From assembly GCA_039654915.1 (NCBI GenBank), contig CM077600.1, positions 76,579,992 to 76,643,991 of the forward strand: a stretch of 64,000 bases of DNA. Reading direction: 5' to 3'. This document shows, piece after piece, positions 33,107 through 46,085 of this stretch (position 1 is the stretch's first letter; every line of letters begins with the position of its first letter). This stretch comes from Aquilaria yunnanensis (lineage: Eukaryota > Streptophyta > Magnoliopsida > Malvales > Thymelaeaceae). The notes under the pieces were generated by a model that worked only from the letters and a program-made list of their open reading frames with translations, was not told where the DNA came from and did not search any database. The translations under genes were made by a program, and so were the position numbers.

Positions 33107-36100
33107 TTTGGCGCCGTCTGTGGGAATCCATCCTCGGGTCGTCGTCGTTGAGACTCGACGTTCTAAGGATAAGGGACTCCCGAGGTCCCCGTCCGCGCCT
33201 GTAGTCCAACCAGCCATTGAGCAAGCCCCCCCAGGGACTTCCACGCCTGAGGAAGAGTGCCCTCTGGTCATAACCATGAGCTTCCTGGGCGACTTTCAAC
33301 GTTCTGTTGTGGTTGAAATGACACAACAGATAGACCGAAGGTGGTCGCAACAAGTTCAAGCCCAAAGGCCTCCTTCGCCAACACACCCTCAGGAAAAAAG
33401 CCCCAAACCAACTCATCGTAGTTCGTGATCCGGAGACCCACGAGAGGAGTCTTCAACAGAAAACATGCCCCTCGAGGCACGGCTCGCGGGACAAGCGGGG
33501 TCAAGGCGACCCAAAAGCACACACAGGAGGAGCCAGTCGCCTGAGGCGAGGTCCCCATCCCCTCAGCGCCGAACTCGCTCCCTGAAGAGGCACGGACAAT
33601 CCCCCCTGCCAGAAGAAGAACCTAGCGCCACGGCCCTTATGGAGAAAATATTGACGAGGTTCGACAGAGTGGAGAAACAGGTGGCCCGCAAGCCCGTTTG
33701 GGCTAGGTTGTCGGGAACCTTTTGTGGGGACGAGTCCCCATTCACCCAAGATGTAGTTGAGGCAGCCATGCCAGCTGATTTCAGAGTACCTCGCCTGGAA
33801 ACTTACGATGGCCGTACTGATCCGCAGGCCCATCTGACCAAGTACAGACGCAGTATGATGATGCACGGTGCCGACGATGCTACCTTGTGCAAATGCTTCG
33901 AGGTCACTCTCAGTGGGCCAGCAACAGCCTGGTATAATTCATTGGCCTCAGGAACCATCACGGAGTTCCAGGAGCTGTCCGCAGCCTTCACGCAGCAGTT
34001 TATCGGAAGTCGGCCAACGGCGAAGATGCCGGTTCAGATGTTCGACATAGCGCAAAGGATTGGAGAGACCATCCGCGACTATGTCGAGAGATTTAACAGA
34101 GAGGCATTGAGTGTCCCAGACTTTCGGCCCAAAATACGCATCCTCGTGATGACACGGGGCCTTCGGAGGGACTCACAGCTGTTTTACGAGTTCTCTAAGG
34201 ACCCCTCGGACACCCTCGGCAAATTTTACCGAAGGACAGAACAGCACATGACTGCCGAGGAGCTCAGAATGGGTGGGGCGAAGTCCGATCACGCCCGCGT
34301 CGAAGGCTCCAGCCAGCAAACTCGGCATCCGACTGAACAGACAGGCCGAGGTCGGAGACTGAGCGGAAGGAAACCCTCCATTTTCACACCCCTGAACACC
34401 ACAAGGACCAACATCCTCATGACAATGGAAAGGCAGGGAACTCAGGTCCAGCGGCCACGGGCCACGACCGCCGACAACAGAAAGAATATGAAGAAGTTCT
34501 GCCAGTTTCATCGCGACCACGGTCACGACACCGAAGACTGCTTCCAATTGAAGAAGTATATAGAGTCGCTGATAAAACAGGGCCAACTTCGGCGTTATCT
34601 GCGCTTGCCTTCCCCGAAAGGGTGAAAAGAGGAGGAAGGAAAGGCAGAAGATGAGGACTACGACTCCGAAAGGCGGAGAAACCGAAGTCCGAAAAGGCGC
34701 CCCCCACCTCCAGCAGGGATCATACATACAATAACGATGGGACTGCCATCCTCAGAAAGAAAGAGGAAGGCCAGAGAAATAGCAGTCATGGAGTATCAAA
34801 GTCCAACAAAAAAGCTGGCCCGAAAGGATGGTTTCGCCGTCATTTTTCCCCATGACGACCCATTGTTGATCATGGCAAGAATAGGAAACTGGGACGTCAA
34901 GAGAGTGCTGCTTGACGATGGATCAAATGCCGACGTCTTGTTTTCACACTTGCTGCCGAGGTTAGGTGTATCTGCCAGCGACCTCAAGCCCGTCACCTCA
35001 CCTACCTTCGGGGTAGGTCCGGCCGAGCTGCCCGTCCTCGGTTGGATCGATCTCCCGTTGATGTTGAAAGGGACTTCGGTGATGGGGACAGAAGAGTTGT
35101 ACGCCTCCACAATGGCAAGGTTCATCGTTATGGATGTCCCTTCATCATACAACGCCATCCTTGGAAGACTGACACAGGGAAACCTGCACATTCGCCCTGA
35201 TGTCAAGTACTTAACCGTCACTTTCGCCGCCAAGGATGGAGATGCGGAAATCTTCATAGATCAAGGCGAAGTAAGGAAGGTGTTCGTCAAAACACGAAAG
35301 GCCCCAGCAAACAACTCCGCGCAAGCTGTGGATGCAAAAGCACCGAAAAAGGGCGAGGCAGAGAGTCCCGCAAAGGCGGAAACAGAAACAGTAGAACTTG
35401 TCCCAGGTCAATCTACCCGAATGGGGAAGAGCTTGGCCGAAGGTGACAAGAAAAAACTTGTATCTTTTCTACTGGAAAATAAAGATCTGTTTGCCTACTC
35501 GCCGAAAGATATGCCAGGGCCACCCCTGGCATAATACAGCATAGCCTCAAAGTAAGTCTGGAAGCAAAGCCTGTCCGGAAAAAGAAACGAGGCATCTCAG
35601 CCCATAAAAATAACTTCATCAAAACCGAAGTCCAGCGCCTGTTAGACGCTGGTGTCATCAGGGAGGTCAAATACCCCGAATGGTTGAGCAACGTGGTCAT
35701 CGCCACTAAAGAAGGAAGCAGTAAACTCTGGATGTGCATCGACTTCAGAAACTTGAACGATGCTTGCCCAAAAGACTCATACCCTCTCCCACCGATAGAC
35801 CAATTGGTAGACTCAACTGCCGAATACGGGTTCCTAAGTTTCTTAGACGCCTTCAGCAGCTATCATCAAATAAGGATGAACCCCGAAGATGAAGAAAGAA
35901 CCGCCTTCATCACTGAGGGAGGAACATACTGCTACGTCAGAATGCCCTTCGGGCTTAAAAATGCAGGAGCCACCTACTAGAGGTTGATGAGCAAGGTCTT
36001 TAACGACCAAATAGGGAGAAACATGGAAGTATATGTTGACGATATGATAGTCAAAAGCAAGCTGCCGGACGACCACGTCGCAGATCTAAAAGAAACTTTT

Positions 36101-38571
36101 CACAAGCTCAGAACCTTCGGGATCCGTCTCAGTCCCGAAAAGTGCATCTTCGGAGTGACCTCGGGAAAATTCCTTGGGTACATGGTATCAGAAAGAGGCA
36201 TTGATGCTAACCCAGAAAAAATCAAGGCCCTACTTGAGTTCCGAACTCCTGCCACAATAAAAGATGTGCAGAGACTCACTGGAAGGATAACCTCCCTCAG
36301 CAGGTTTATTTCCAGATACGGCGATCGGTGTTGGCCATTCTTCAAAGTCCTCACAAAGGCAGCAAAAAATGAGGACAACCTCGGAGGTAATGACCATCCC
36401 TGGGGTGAAGATTGCCAAAAGGCCTAGGAAGAACTGAAAATCTACTTGGCCAGCCTGCCTACTCTGCGACAACCTCGCGAAGGAGAGCTTCTCGTACTAT
36501 ACCTCGCTGTCACAGAAAAAGCTGTGAGTTCGGTCCTTGTAAAAGAAGAGGGGCCAAAGCAATGGCCGGTCTATTACGTGAGCAAATCCTTGCATGGCGC
36601 CGAAGTCAGGTATCCTTTGTTACAAAAAGCTATATATGCCTTGGTGCTAGCAGGGAGAAGACTACGACCATACTTTCAGGCTCACCCCATCATCGTCCGA
36701 AGTAGTCTACCACTACGGGACGTCATGAGGAAGGTAGATCATTCCGGAAGGCTCTCCAAGTGGTGTATAGAGCTTGGCGAACACGACATCTCTTACAAAC
36801 CTCGGAAAGCCATAAAAGCTCAAGCACTGGCAGACTTCATCGCCGAAGTATCTACCACCGAGGACAGCCATCCAGATCCTGACGAAGGTGATCCCGAATG
36901 GACTTTGCATGTTGACGGAGCCTCGGGGTCCAAACACCAGGGATCTGGCGTGATCATCAGAGGTCCTGAATGCCTAGAAGTGGTGAAGGCTATCAAGTTT
37001 GACTTTCATGCCACCAACAATATGGCGGAATATGAAGCCCTCATAGCAGGATTACGCCTAGCCAGAAGAATTGGCGTGCGAAATCTAAAAGCCCACAGCG
37101 ATTCCTAGCTAGTAGTTCGGCAAACGGCAGGAGACTATGGGGCAAAGGACCCGACCTTGGCAAAATACCATGAACTGGTGGCAAAACTCATTCGGGAGTT
37201 CGATACCGTGTGAATCGAAAACGTGCCTCGACGTGATAATGCCGAGGCAGACTGCTTGGAAAAATCAAAAGTATACACCGAGGTGCTGGGTCACCCGAGC
37301 ATCACAATGCTGAGCATATCAACTTCGGGAAAAGGCTGGAAAGACCCGATAAAAAGATACCTCGAGGACAATACACTCCCCGAAGACCCTAGTGAAGCTG
37401 CCAAAATCCGAAGACGCTCCGGTCGATTCTTCCTAATTGGTGAAGAATTATATCGGCAAGGATATGTAAACCCACTACAGAGGTGTGTCGGCGAAGAGGA
37501 TACTGAAATGATCCTCGAAGAAGTACACGAAGGCGATTGTGGTTCGCACATCGGAACCGACGCCCTTGCAGCAGTAATACTTCGCCAAGGATATTTCTGG
37601 CCTACCCTAAGAAGAGACACTAGACAGTTCGTCCGAAAATGTGGTAATTGCCAAAAGCACGCAAATATCCAGAGGACACCCTCGGAAATGGTGACTTCGG
37701 CTGATTATCCCTGGCCCTTCGCAGTCTGGGGCATAGACCTCATTGGGCCGCTTCCCACAGCGCCTGGAGGCGTGAAATTCTGCGTGGTAGCAGTAGACTA
37801 TTTCTCCAAATGGGTTGAGGCAGAACCACTAGCGACTATCTTGGCAAAAGAAGTGCAGAAGTTCGTGTGGAAGAACATCGTATGCAAATTTGGCATACCG
37901 AGGGTGCTAGTAGCTGACAATGGATCCCAGTTCATAGACAAAGGATTCCAGGAATTTATCAGCGACCTCGGAATAAAGATACACTTCGCCCCAGTAGCTC
38001 ACCCCCAAAGCAATGGGCAGGTAGAAGTATCTAATAGGACCGTGAAACATGGTCTGAAAAAGAGACTGGGGGAAGCAAAAAGGAAATGGCCAGGAGAACT
38101 CAAAGCGTATTATGGAGCTACCGAACAACACCCCGAAGAGCCACAAGGGAAACGCTTTTTTCACTAGTCTTCGGTACAGAGGCCATCATTCCAATCGAGG
38201 TAGTACGACCATCAGTACGGGTGCAAGTGTTCGATGAAAGTGGAAATGACCTCGGCCTAAGAACAAAGCTTGACCTCATCGGCGAACACAGAGAAATAGC
38301 CTAGCTGAAAAGAAAAGCTTTTCAGCAAAGAGTGGCCGTGGCCATAAATTTACGAGCCAGGCCAAAAGGGATCAAGAAGGGAGACCTCGTTCTCCGAAAG
38401 GCTGACTTCACACCCCGAAGGCCATCCCACGGAGTACTTCGCGCGAATTGGGAAGGACCTTATCTGGTCCTTGCCGAAGTACGAAAAGGCGTGTACAGAC
38501 TCGGCGACGCTGATGGCATAGAATTAAAAAATACTTGGCATTCAGATGCCTTGAAAAAATTCTATGCTTAA
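33075..38571 (+). pseudogene. gag-pol polyprotein of element B (two frameshifts, seven stops)
   Basis: Same domain order as A: Gag, zinc knuckle, protease (DDGS), reverse transcriptase (YVDD at 36032-36043), degenerate RNase H, archaeal-type RNase H, integrase (D, D, E at 37736, 37916 and 38024, again D,D(35)E). Lesions relative to A: TGA 33426 and 34623 in gag; a 1-nt loss near 35525-35534; TAG 35978, 36425 and 37106 and TGA 37211 across RT and RNase H; a 1-nt loss near 38105; TAG 38302 in the integrase C-terminus. Three of these stops fit single G/C-to-A/T changes of CAG or TGG codons. None coincides with a lesion in A, so both copies decayed independently from intact ancestors. Confidence 0.92.
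33109..33126 (+). other. Primer-binding site of B
   Basis: TGGCGCCGTCTGTGGGAA, 2 nt after the LTR and differing from A at one base. It lies inside the gag reading frame, as in A. Confidence 0.8.
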
Positions 38572-38963
38572 GGTTTCGTGGAAGAATTGTGTTGTACAAA
38601 TTAGAGAAATATTCTAAGTACAAAAGTTTCTTAGAGAAATTCTTGAAGTACAAAACCAGAATTCCGCAAAGGTGCTCGCCGAAAAAAACGCAGATGATTT
38701 CCCGAAGTCCCTTGAGCAATCATGTTCGGGAAAAATGGGAAATAACGAACCGCGCAAAGATACTCGCCATAACAAATGCAGGTGCCGTTTCCTGAAGTCT
38801 TTTGAGCGAATTTGTTCGGGACAAAGGGAAATGAAAAAACTTGCAAAAAGACTTAGCCAAAAAATCTTCATTAAAGATAAACCAGCTTACAGAGAAGAAA
38901 GATTGCCAGAAAGAAGAAGCACAGAAAAGAGAACGAGAAAAAGGCGAAGGGCCCTAGAACAGA
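38572..38963. other. Spacer between integrase and the opposing gene of B
   Basis: About 390 bp between convergent genes. It holds an imperfect direct duplication: CCGAAGTCCCTTGAGCAATC near 38701 and CCTGAAGTCTTTTGAGCGAA near 38790. No coding region is evident. Confidence 0.5.
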
Positions 38964-41354
38964 CTAAGGATTCTCAGCGTCTCGAGAACCACCAGCCCCT
39001 ACATCCTTCTCCACCACCTTGGGCGCCAGGAGAGAAGAAGGCAGGTTCAAATGCTCGATCATGGACCAGGACCACCGAGGCCCCTCAGGAATGTTCAAAG
39101 CCTCCAAAAAAGAAAGGTCCAGATCTGGGAACCTCTGAAGGACTTGGTGCCGAGCGAGGCAAAACCCGTCCTGGAAAGCAACCTTAGTCATCTGGTCAGA
39201 TTTATCCTTCTCGACCTCCATGTCTTCGAGCTCATCCTTCAGGTCCGCGACCTCCTTCTTCAGCGCCTTTATCCTCTTCTTCTTCTCAGTCTCCTTCTTC
39301 AAGGAATCGACCTCGGCATGAAGCGCATTCTTCTCAATCAGCAACCTCGCCAGAAGTTCTTCGGACTCTGATTTCGACTTTAGAAGCGCTTCGTTGGCCG
39401 AAAGCAGTCCCGCCACCTTGGAGTCGAGGTCAGAAATCTTCTGGGAGGAGTCCTTCAAAATCTTCTCTTTTTCCTCCCGAAGGGTGGCAACCTCCTTCTC
39501 CGCAGCATCAGCCAGCTGCAGGTTCTTGACGGCCAGTTCCGAACACATGGCCTTCGTTTTTTCTAAGGTCTCTAAGACCGAGTTTCGGAACTGCGTCTGC
39601 CTGGCCACCCGAACTCTGAGGTAGCCAGTGTACGCCAGCAGCTGCAAAAAGATGAAGGCGAGGTCAGTAAGAGCCAAACACTTAGAAAAAATTCTTCAAA
39701 GGCAAACTAGCATACCTGGGCAGCGTGCTCGATAACCTTCGCCGTGAGGGTGTCATCGCCCGGATGAGCCGCCGCAATAGCCCTAAAGGAGGCCTCAGTA
39801 AGCACCCCCTTCGAGATCTCCTTAGCCATTTGGGGGCAGTCTCCGGAGAACAAATTCATGTCCTCCGTAAACGTCCAGAAAGGCTCCTTCGGGATCTTCC
39901 CTTTTGGGACTTTGGCATCACGGAGGGCTCGCTTCTGGGCGTGTTCGGCCGCCCAACTTGGAGTAAGTGACTCCTCTGCATCGCAAAACGAGCAGCTGGT
40001 GAGAACAAAAAGAACTTTGGAAAATAAAGGCATTACACTTCGGCGGAAAAAGCAAACCTGGCGGCACCTCGACGATGTCATCGTCAGAAGCCGGGGCCTT
40101 CTCGGTAGAGATCTCCTTACCCTTGCGTTTACGCCGCTCCTCGGCAGAAGGAGCCTCCACCACGGCATCCAGAAGAGCCTACGACGGAGTGGGGCTCTAA
40201 GGAGGGACGTCGGCCGAAGCGACGTCAGTAGCAACCTCGGGAGGCGAAATGGCAGCGACCTCGGGCTCCTCGCTTTCCTCCTCAATACTTTCCAAAGGGG
40301 GAGGAAGAATAGTCTTCTTCGCCCGTTTGGCCGAAGGTCTAGCACCAGTGGTTTTCCGCCTTCGGGAAGCCGCCTTCTTCGTTTGCTCGCCCTTCTCTAC
40401 TTGGCCGGTGAAGAGGGACTTGTAGAAGGCAGTAGTGCCGTCGCCCATCTCTGAAAAGGAAAGAAAGCATCAGCGTAAGTCCGAGACGAAAGCTATAACA
40501 ACGGGAGTCAGAGATAACTTACTCTCATAAAAAGTTTCATAAGAAACTTCCTCCCGAAGGAGTTGCACCAACCAGGAATCCTTCCCGGTGATAGAAGGAG
40601 TTGCCATCTTGAGGTCCGTCTTGTGCTCCTTCACTACCCCTAACTCCCGAAGAACCTCTTCGGTCATCAACCTCCAATTGATTAGGAAGGGGTAGAGAGA
40701 GCGCGAAGGGACCTCGAGACCCCAGTCCGAGACAGCACGGATACGGCCGTCGAAGTCCGTAAAGATAGGAGCCAACTCCGGAGTTAGCAGTATCCTCGGA
40801 TCCACGACGTCCATCTCCAGCTTTCGCTGAGCCCATTTGGTCGGAACATGCGACCAGGCCTCCTCCATCTTCATAAAGAAAAATTTTTGTTGCCACCCTC
40901 GCCAGCTGTCCTTGGTGGCGAAGGTGAACGTATATTTCTTGCTCCCAGATCCCCGAGGTAGCATGAAGTAAAAGCCACCCTTCGGAACCACGAAGAGCTT
41001 GTAGTACTGCATAAAAATAATAAAGTGGGGTTCTATCCCGAAGACGCCACACATGCAGATGAAGGCGTTAAAATAGCAGTACGAGTTCGGCGGAAGTTGA
41101 TTTACGGCAATGCCATGAAATTGGCAGAACTCACAAATCATCTTTGGAGGAGGGTACCGAAGTCCGGCCTTCAGTTGGGCTCGGAAAACGGTAACCTCAT
41201 TACTACGGTTTGAAAAACAAAATTGGTCAGAACGAGGCAACCTCGTAACGGCATACGAAGGAAGAAAGAACTTTTTCTTCCATCTTGCCAATTTTTTGGG
41301 GGTGGTGCAGCAAGGATGAGATAAAAGAGGCTGCCAGCTCTCGGGAATAGGCAT
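38964..41354 (-). pseudogene. Opposing spliced gene of element B (Transposase_28-like plus coiled coil)
   Basis: Four exons on -: 41354-40523, 40450-40058, 39975-39716 and 39641-38964. They total 2163 nt (720 codons plus stop) with frame kept at every junction. Introns of 72, 82 and 74 nt have GT...AG ends (donors GTAAGT, GTTTGC, GTATGC). Exons 1, 3 and 4 are open; exon 2 has two TAG codons (40199-40197 and 40181-40179) at sites that are sense codons in A. Exon 1 has the Transposase_28-like region (GLRYPPPKMICEFCQFHG), exon 4 a ~150-residue coiled coil and the tail LDLSFLEALNIPEGPRWSW. Conserved splice sites and frames in A and B imply past selection on the protein. Role unknown. Confidence 0.78.
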
Positions 41355-41611
41355 ATTCACAGAAAAATGGGTTCGGAAAAAGGCAAGAAAACAAGTTCCG
41401 GAAAAAACTCTGAAAATCAGAAGAGTCTGGAAAACAAAAACCCACCAAAAGACTTGCCAAAATCTGGGTTTGAAGTCGCCATCATGAAGGGTTGCCGGAA
41501 AAACTCTGTTAAAACAGCTCCGCCGCAAAAAGCAAGAGAAAGCGCAAAAGCAGTGGCAAGCAGGGAAAAGAGCAGAAGCAAAAGCAAAAAGGGAACTTAT
41601 GATGGAATGGG

Positions 41612-41622
41612 CTATATATAGG
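41612..41622 (-). promoter_or_regulatory. TATA box of the opposing gene in B
   Basis: CCTATATATAG on -, about 260 bp upstream of the ATG at 41354, matching the position in A. Confidence 0.6.
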
Positions 41623-41751
41623 TTGAAAGTAGCTAGTCGAATAGGCGTCATAAGTACCCTTTGAAGGCGAACTGTCGCCATAACTGCTCTCTGCGCCCGA
41701 AAAGACGCGCTCTCTGTGACCGACACGACTCCCCTCAAATGACAAAGTGCC

Positions 41752-41757
41752 ACGTGT
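41752..41757. promoter_or_regulatory. G-box upstream of the opposing gene in B
   Basis: CACGTG within TGCCACGTGTCAGCC, about 130 bp upstream of the TATA box, identical in context to A. Confidence 0.5.
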
Positions 41758-42040
41758 CAGCCGCCGCGCCAAAATAGGGGACGTGCCCTCTGACATCCCT
41801 AAAAAACTGGGACGCGCCGCTCCAGACTGACACGCCTGGGCATGAGACGCGACGCTGCACAGACCTGCAAAAGGAAAAACGAAAGAAGTAAGTAACCTCG
41901 AAGACACCAAAAGATAGGCCATAGCCGAACACCCCATATCTTCGGGCAAAAGGTGTACCTTCGGCATAGGTTTTACTCTCTAAAAACTCCCAAAGAGTAT
42001 CCTCGGAAAGGCTACAAACCGAAGTCTCTACTTCGGCTTT

Positions 42041-42055
42041 CCAAAGGGGGGCATG
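42041..42055 (+). other. Polypurine tract of B
   Basis: CCAAAGGGGGGCATG directly before the 3' LTR. Confidence 0.75.
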
Positions 42056-42805
42056 TGATAGCCGAAGGGCTATCGCCTCTATCTGACCCGAACACGGAGC
42101 ATCAGGGAACGCGAGGAAGCTATTAGCCCCCCCGAGGTACTAAACAGATCGCCTTCGGAAACGGAGAATCAGCTATTGAAAGCCGAATGGCATCTCCCCG
42201 AAGGCAGAACCCTGAATCAGGGAACTCCCCGAACTACGGGCACATTTCCCGAAGGGGCACCGTCCGCGCCAGAGGACGACCTCGTCCAGGGACTTCGGGA
42301 GTACGGTATGAGCATTTAAGGAGCCTCTGACATGCCGCCCACAGACGCTACATGTCACCTCAAACGGCAATTTGACACGCCGACGCCATCCAGGTCTTGT
42401 CACGACCTGTCTCGGTTCGAGACTTAAGGAGCCTACCACTGGCTACTTGTCCCCTACGCCCAGAAATTTAGAGAACATCCGACCGAACACGTGTCACGAT
42501 CTGAACGGGCTGGACATTCCTATAAATACCAGGAAACAAACCCTGGCAAAAGGTTGAACTCCTCCTCCTTGAGAAAACACAGGCAAGCCCACTGAAAACT
42601 CTAGTGCTTCCCCCTTACCTTCTCAGGAAACTGACTTGGGCATCGGAGGCTCCTCCCCGGAAAAGCACCCCGGGGACCTCCTAACCCTCTTCTCTGAGCT
42701 TTGCAGGCACATTCCCCTGGGAAACCTCAACTCTAGACGCTCTCCCTCACAAGAAGTCCCCCCGGAAGTCACCATGCCTTCCAGTGATGATGTCCCCGGA
42801 CATCA
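42056..42805 (+). repeat. 3' LTR of element B
   Basis: 750 bp, one base longer than the 5' copy because of an inserted A at the AGAGGACGACC site. TATA box at 42521-42528. Followed by TSD CATTA. Confidence 0.95.
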
Positions 42806-42810
42806 CATTA

Positions 42811-45800
42811 AACCCTCAATTTTTTAGCCCACATGTACTCTTTAACAGCCAAAAGAGATTGATGTTTCTTCTGAAGCTAAAAAATCTTAAGGTTATTAGC
42901 TATAACATTATGTGTAGATAGAGTGTAGGCTATTTAGGCTTTTAGATTTTTTTATCTCTATCCTAAAAGTTCTAATGGATGACCTACTCCACTGTCTTAA
43001 GGCCGGGATTAGCTAAGAGCATTTGGTTGCTACACAATACATCCTAGACCCCTTTATCGGGGTATGCCAAATTGAATTAATAACATTTTCACATTGGCTA
43101 TACCTTGTCCAAAATGCCTTAAAATCATGAGGTCAGTGGTGAAATTTCCCAATCAGCAGAGTATCCATTAGGATAATGGCATGGTCAGGTCTTCAAATGG
43201 TCATGTTGACTACTTGGTAGTCGAGAAAATATTAAACCCTATTTAGGTGTAATAAGCTTTATCAAGAACTTCATAAACTGATGCATCCTCTAATCTACCA
43301 TTTTTCCATGTGACAAGTGGTCCATTAATAGGAATTTGAATCAAATTAAGGGTCTATAAGAAACCTTGTAGAAATTCAGCTCCGAAGCACATATGAGATT
43401 GAAGTCACCTATCAATATAAGAGGTTCGAGTATACTGTTGAAGAGTTCCATAGATTTTATTCCAAGTTCATTGGTGAAGGCTTATAATAGGGCTTCCATG
43501 TATGCAACAGAGTAACCATGTAGGACTCGAGCTAATAGTAACCTACAAAAGGACCAAACTTGCATCATAAAGTAAACCAAGTCATAAAAGTCTGCTAAAG
43601 ACTTCCACACCTAACAACTTTGTTCCCATGAAGAACAAAAATGAAGGCATTTGTTCTATACCAGTTGATGGATAATGTGAATCTGGTCTTTTTTCTCAAA
43701 TTCCTTGCCATTTAGTCTTCAAGATATTTTCTTAGGCTACTTCATTTTTGCAATTTATGCATTAAAACCCTCAAGTGTCAATCTGCCCATCTATCCCATG
43801 AGCTTCATTATACTTCTACAAGTTCTCAAATTAAACACTAGTACTAAGTGTTTCGATTCATTAAGGATTCACACAATTCCCAGAAAAATAGTGTGCTATC
43901 ACAATGGCAGAAATGATACATAATTCCTTTGATACTTCATTTCAATTATTACTAAGTTAGTCACTAATGACTAACACTTAATTAAAACAAGCAAAGTGGG
44001 TTACAGTCCACATGGAACTTCTAAAAATTGTGATTTAAACTGTCTGGTTACCATTTCTTAGTAATTTTGAACTATTGAATAATGTTTTTTGATAGTAGAT
44101 GGATATTTTAATCTACAATTTTTCCTCCCTATAAATGAAAAAAATACAATTTTTTAAATGGTATTTAATGGTTACCAAAGTGTTGGATAACTTGAAATCA
44201 TTTGAAAAAAATTCCTATATAATTTAAATATTTTAAAAGTTGTTACCAAACAATGTAAAAAAAATGAGGAGAAAAGTGCAGATTCCCAATCCTAAGGGGC
44301 ATAATTATAATTAAACTCATGTTGAGGGTATCATATTTGGACCAATTATCCTTTTCAGAACATTTGTATTTTATTTTCTAAATTGTTTTATGAGAATATC
44401 ACTTTTAATCCTAGAAAATTCACACACATTTCATTTAAGGTCTATGAGTTTATGTCTTTTTAAATGGATCTTAAAACTTTACGTAACTTTGGAAACAAAA
44501 AGAAATCTTGTTGGAGAAATTTTTTCTGTCGTTCCAACTAATCCTTCAGTGCTTGGGAAACTGGCAAGAAGCTTTAAGTTTCTCTTGTTTCTCATGTTTC
44601 TCTGTTAAGTCCTGTAATTCTTGAAGTAGTTGAGAATTGTAACATTTAAGTTGTTGGATTATAGTTTTGGCTTCTGCAATTCAAAATTCAATTGGTATAT
44701 CTCCAATATACCCATTAAAGAAGAAATTTCATCAGCCAACATTGCTATATGAGAAGGTAGCTCAAGATTTGTGCTCTTGCAAGTAACTAGGAGTAGGAAA
44801 AATGTTTACGAATAACTAGTTGTAGAACTTTTGAGAAGCTAGGCGTACCCATGCTATATGATTTAAATTCCAACTTGTCCCAATTTTGTTGGACAGCAAT
44901 TGACGAAGAATCCCAATGGCCAAATCTTTTGGCCAAGCGACCATCTTCTTGTGCCCCTACCTTTGAAGATTTACCTTGTCAAGATTTTTCAAAATTTTCA
45001 AGTAAAGTTCATCACACTCAAATTTACTGAGCTTCTTAAACATGTCAACTCCTGGATTGAGGTCCCGGTATATGACTTATCCTTAACAAATAATTTTCCA
45101 ACCCAAAAATCAGCCTTGCTAACATTGGCCGCTTTACTGAAAGATGCTGGCCCACTTTCTTCTCCCAAACTAGACCCATTAAATTCAAATAAAGAAGCAC
45201 CTTTCAGCCCAACCAGATCAAGCCCAGCAAGCCTTAAATCCCCACAAACCATCCGGCCCATTCTTAAAGGAAATGTTGAAGCCCTAACCTAGGTACCCTT
45301 CAACCGTCCGCCACCGGAAAGAACGCCACCAGTGCTCGCACGTCCGTTTTCATCTCGCTGCTCTGACATAGTGTCTTCCACCATTCGTACGCCTAGTGCC
45401 TTCCTTCACTTCACCCGTCCACCTAACGCTGGCACCAGCATTGAGACTCCTTTCCTCCTCAACCACATTTAGCTTCGCCCTTGTTCTCCTTCTTTCAGTG
45501 CTGGCCTTTCTTCTCGGCTATGCCTCACAAACTCCATGTCATTAACCGCCACCACACTAGGAACACTCTCCTTCCTACCACCAAGCCTGTCACCTGAATC
45601 GCCTCCAAACTTTGGCCGCCAGACAGCCAATCTCCGGCTGCATCCACAATCACCACTCCTGACTTTCCAATCTTTGCCAGCCATGGAAACCAGCGGCCGC
45701 TTAAATCTACGCCACCCTTGTGGATTAACTCTTTCCAGGATGATTATACATGATCGGCTTGATCTTTTGACTTCCAAAAATTGCATGAAACACCCTCTGA

Positions 45801-46085
45801 AATTTTACTTAAATGATAGGAACAAGTCCCGCCCATTTGCACGTGGATACATCTTCTTCATCTTGCATCTTGAACATACTACATTTTCCTTCAAACAGGA
45901 TATAAACCAATCTTTCTAATCCTCCGTAAGATCAATTGAACTCCTATTCCGAAGGCCAAATTTAACAATTCTAACCATATCCTCCTCTTTCCCCTCATTC
46001 AATAAGTATTTCAAAAGATTTTTTCCTAATGGAATGATAAATTTTTGCATCAAACCTCATTGTGACCACTCAAGTTCTAGAGGGA
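42811..46085 (-). pseudogene. LINE remnant, 5' half (ORF1-like and endonuclease)
   Basis: On -, blocks run in LINE order from high to low coordinates: an ORF1-like stretch at 45786-45690 (LEVKRSSRSCIIILERVNPQ, then GWRRF), a spacer-like frame at 45261-44998, an endonuclease block ILIGDFNLI (about 43415-43390), PDHAIILMDT (about 43190-43160), and the post-endonuclease region with LRQWSRSSIRTF near 42980. The frame breaks many times. It joins the RT half (29600-32352) once element B and one CATTA are removed, giving a ~6-kb LINE, a normal plant length. The 5' limit is approximate. Confidence 0.65.

Larger units (their letters stand above)
32353..42810 (+). mobile_element. Element B: Tat-like Ty3/gypsy retrotransposon with TSD, sister of A
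   Basis: A 10.45-kb element between TSD copies CATTA (32353-32357 and 42806-42810), inserted into a LINE. Its layout is the same as A. The LTRs are 749 and 750 bp; I counted about 23 substitutions and one indel (about 3.2%), mostly transitions, so B is older than A. LTRs of A and B share ends, TATA region and a GGAGGCTCCTCCCCGGAAAA block but differ in length and elsewhere, so they are separate subfamilies. Gag-pol carries two frameshifts and seven stops. Confidence 0.93.

Noticed and set aside
44900..45919. Plus-strand frames of ~130 codons in the LINE region
   Set aside because: The minus strand carries the LINE-like blocks; the plus frames have no recognisable content.
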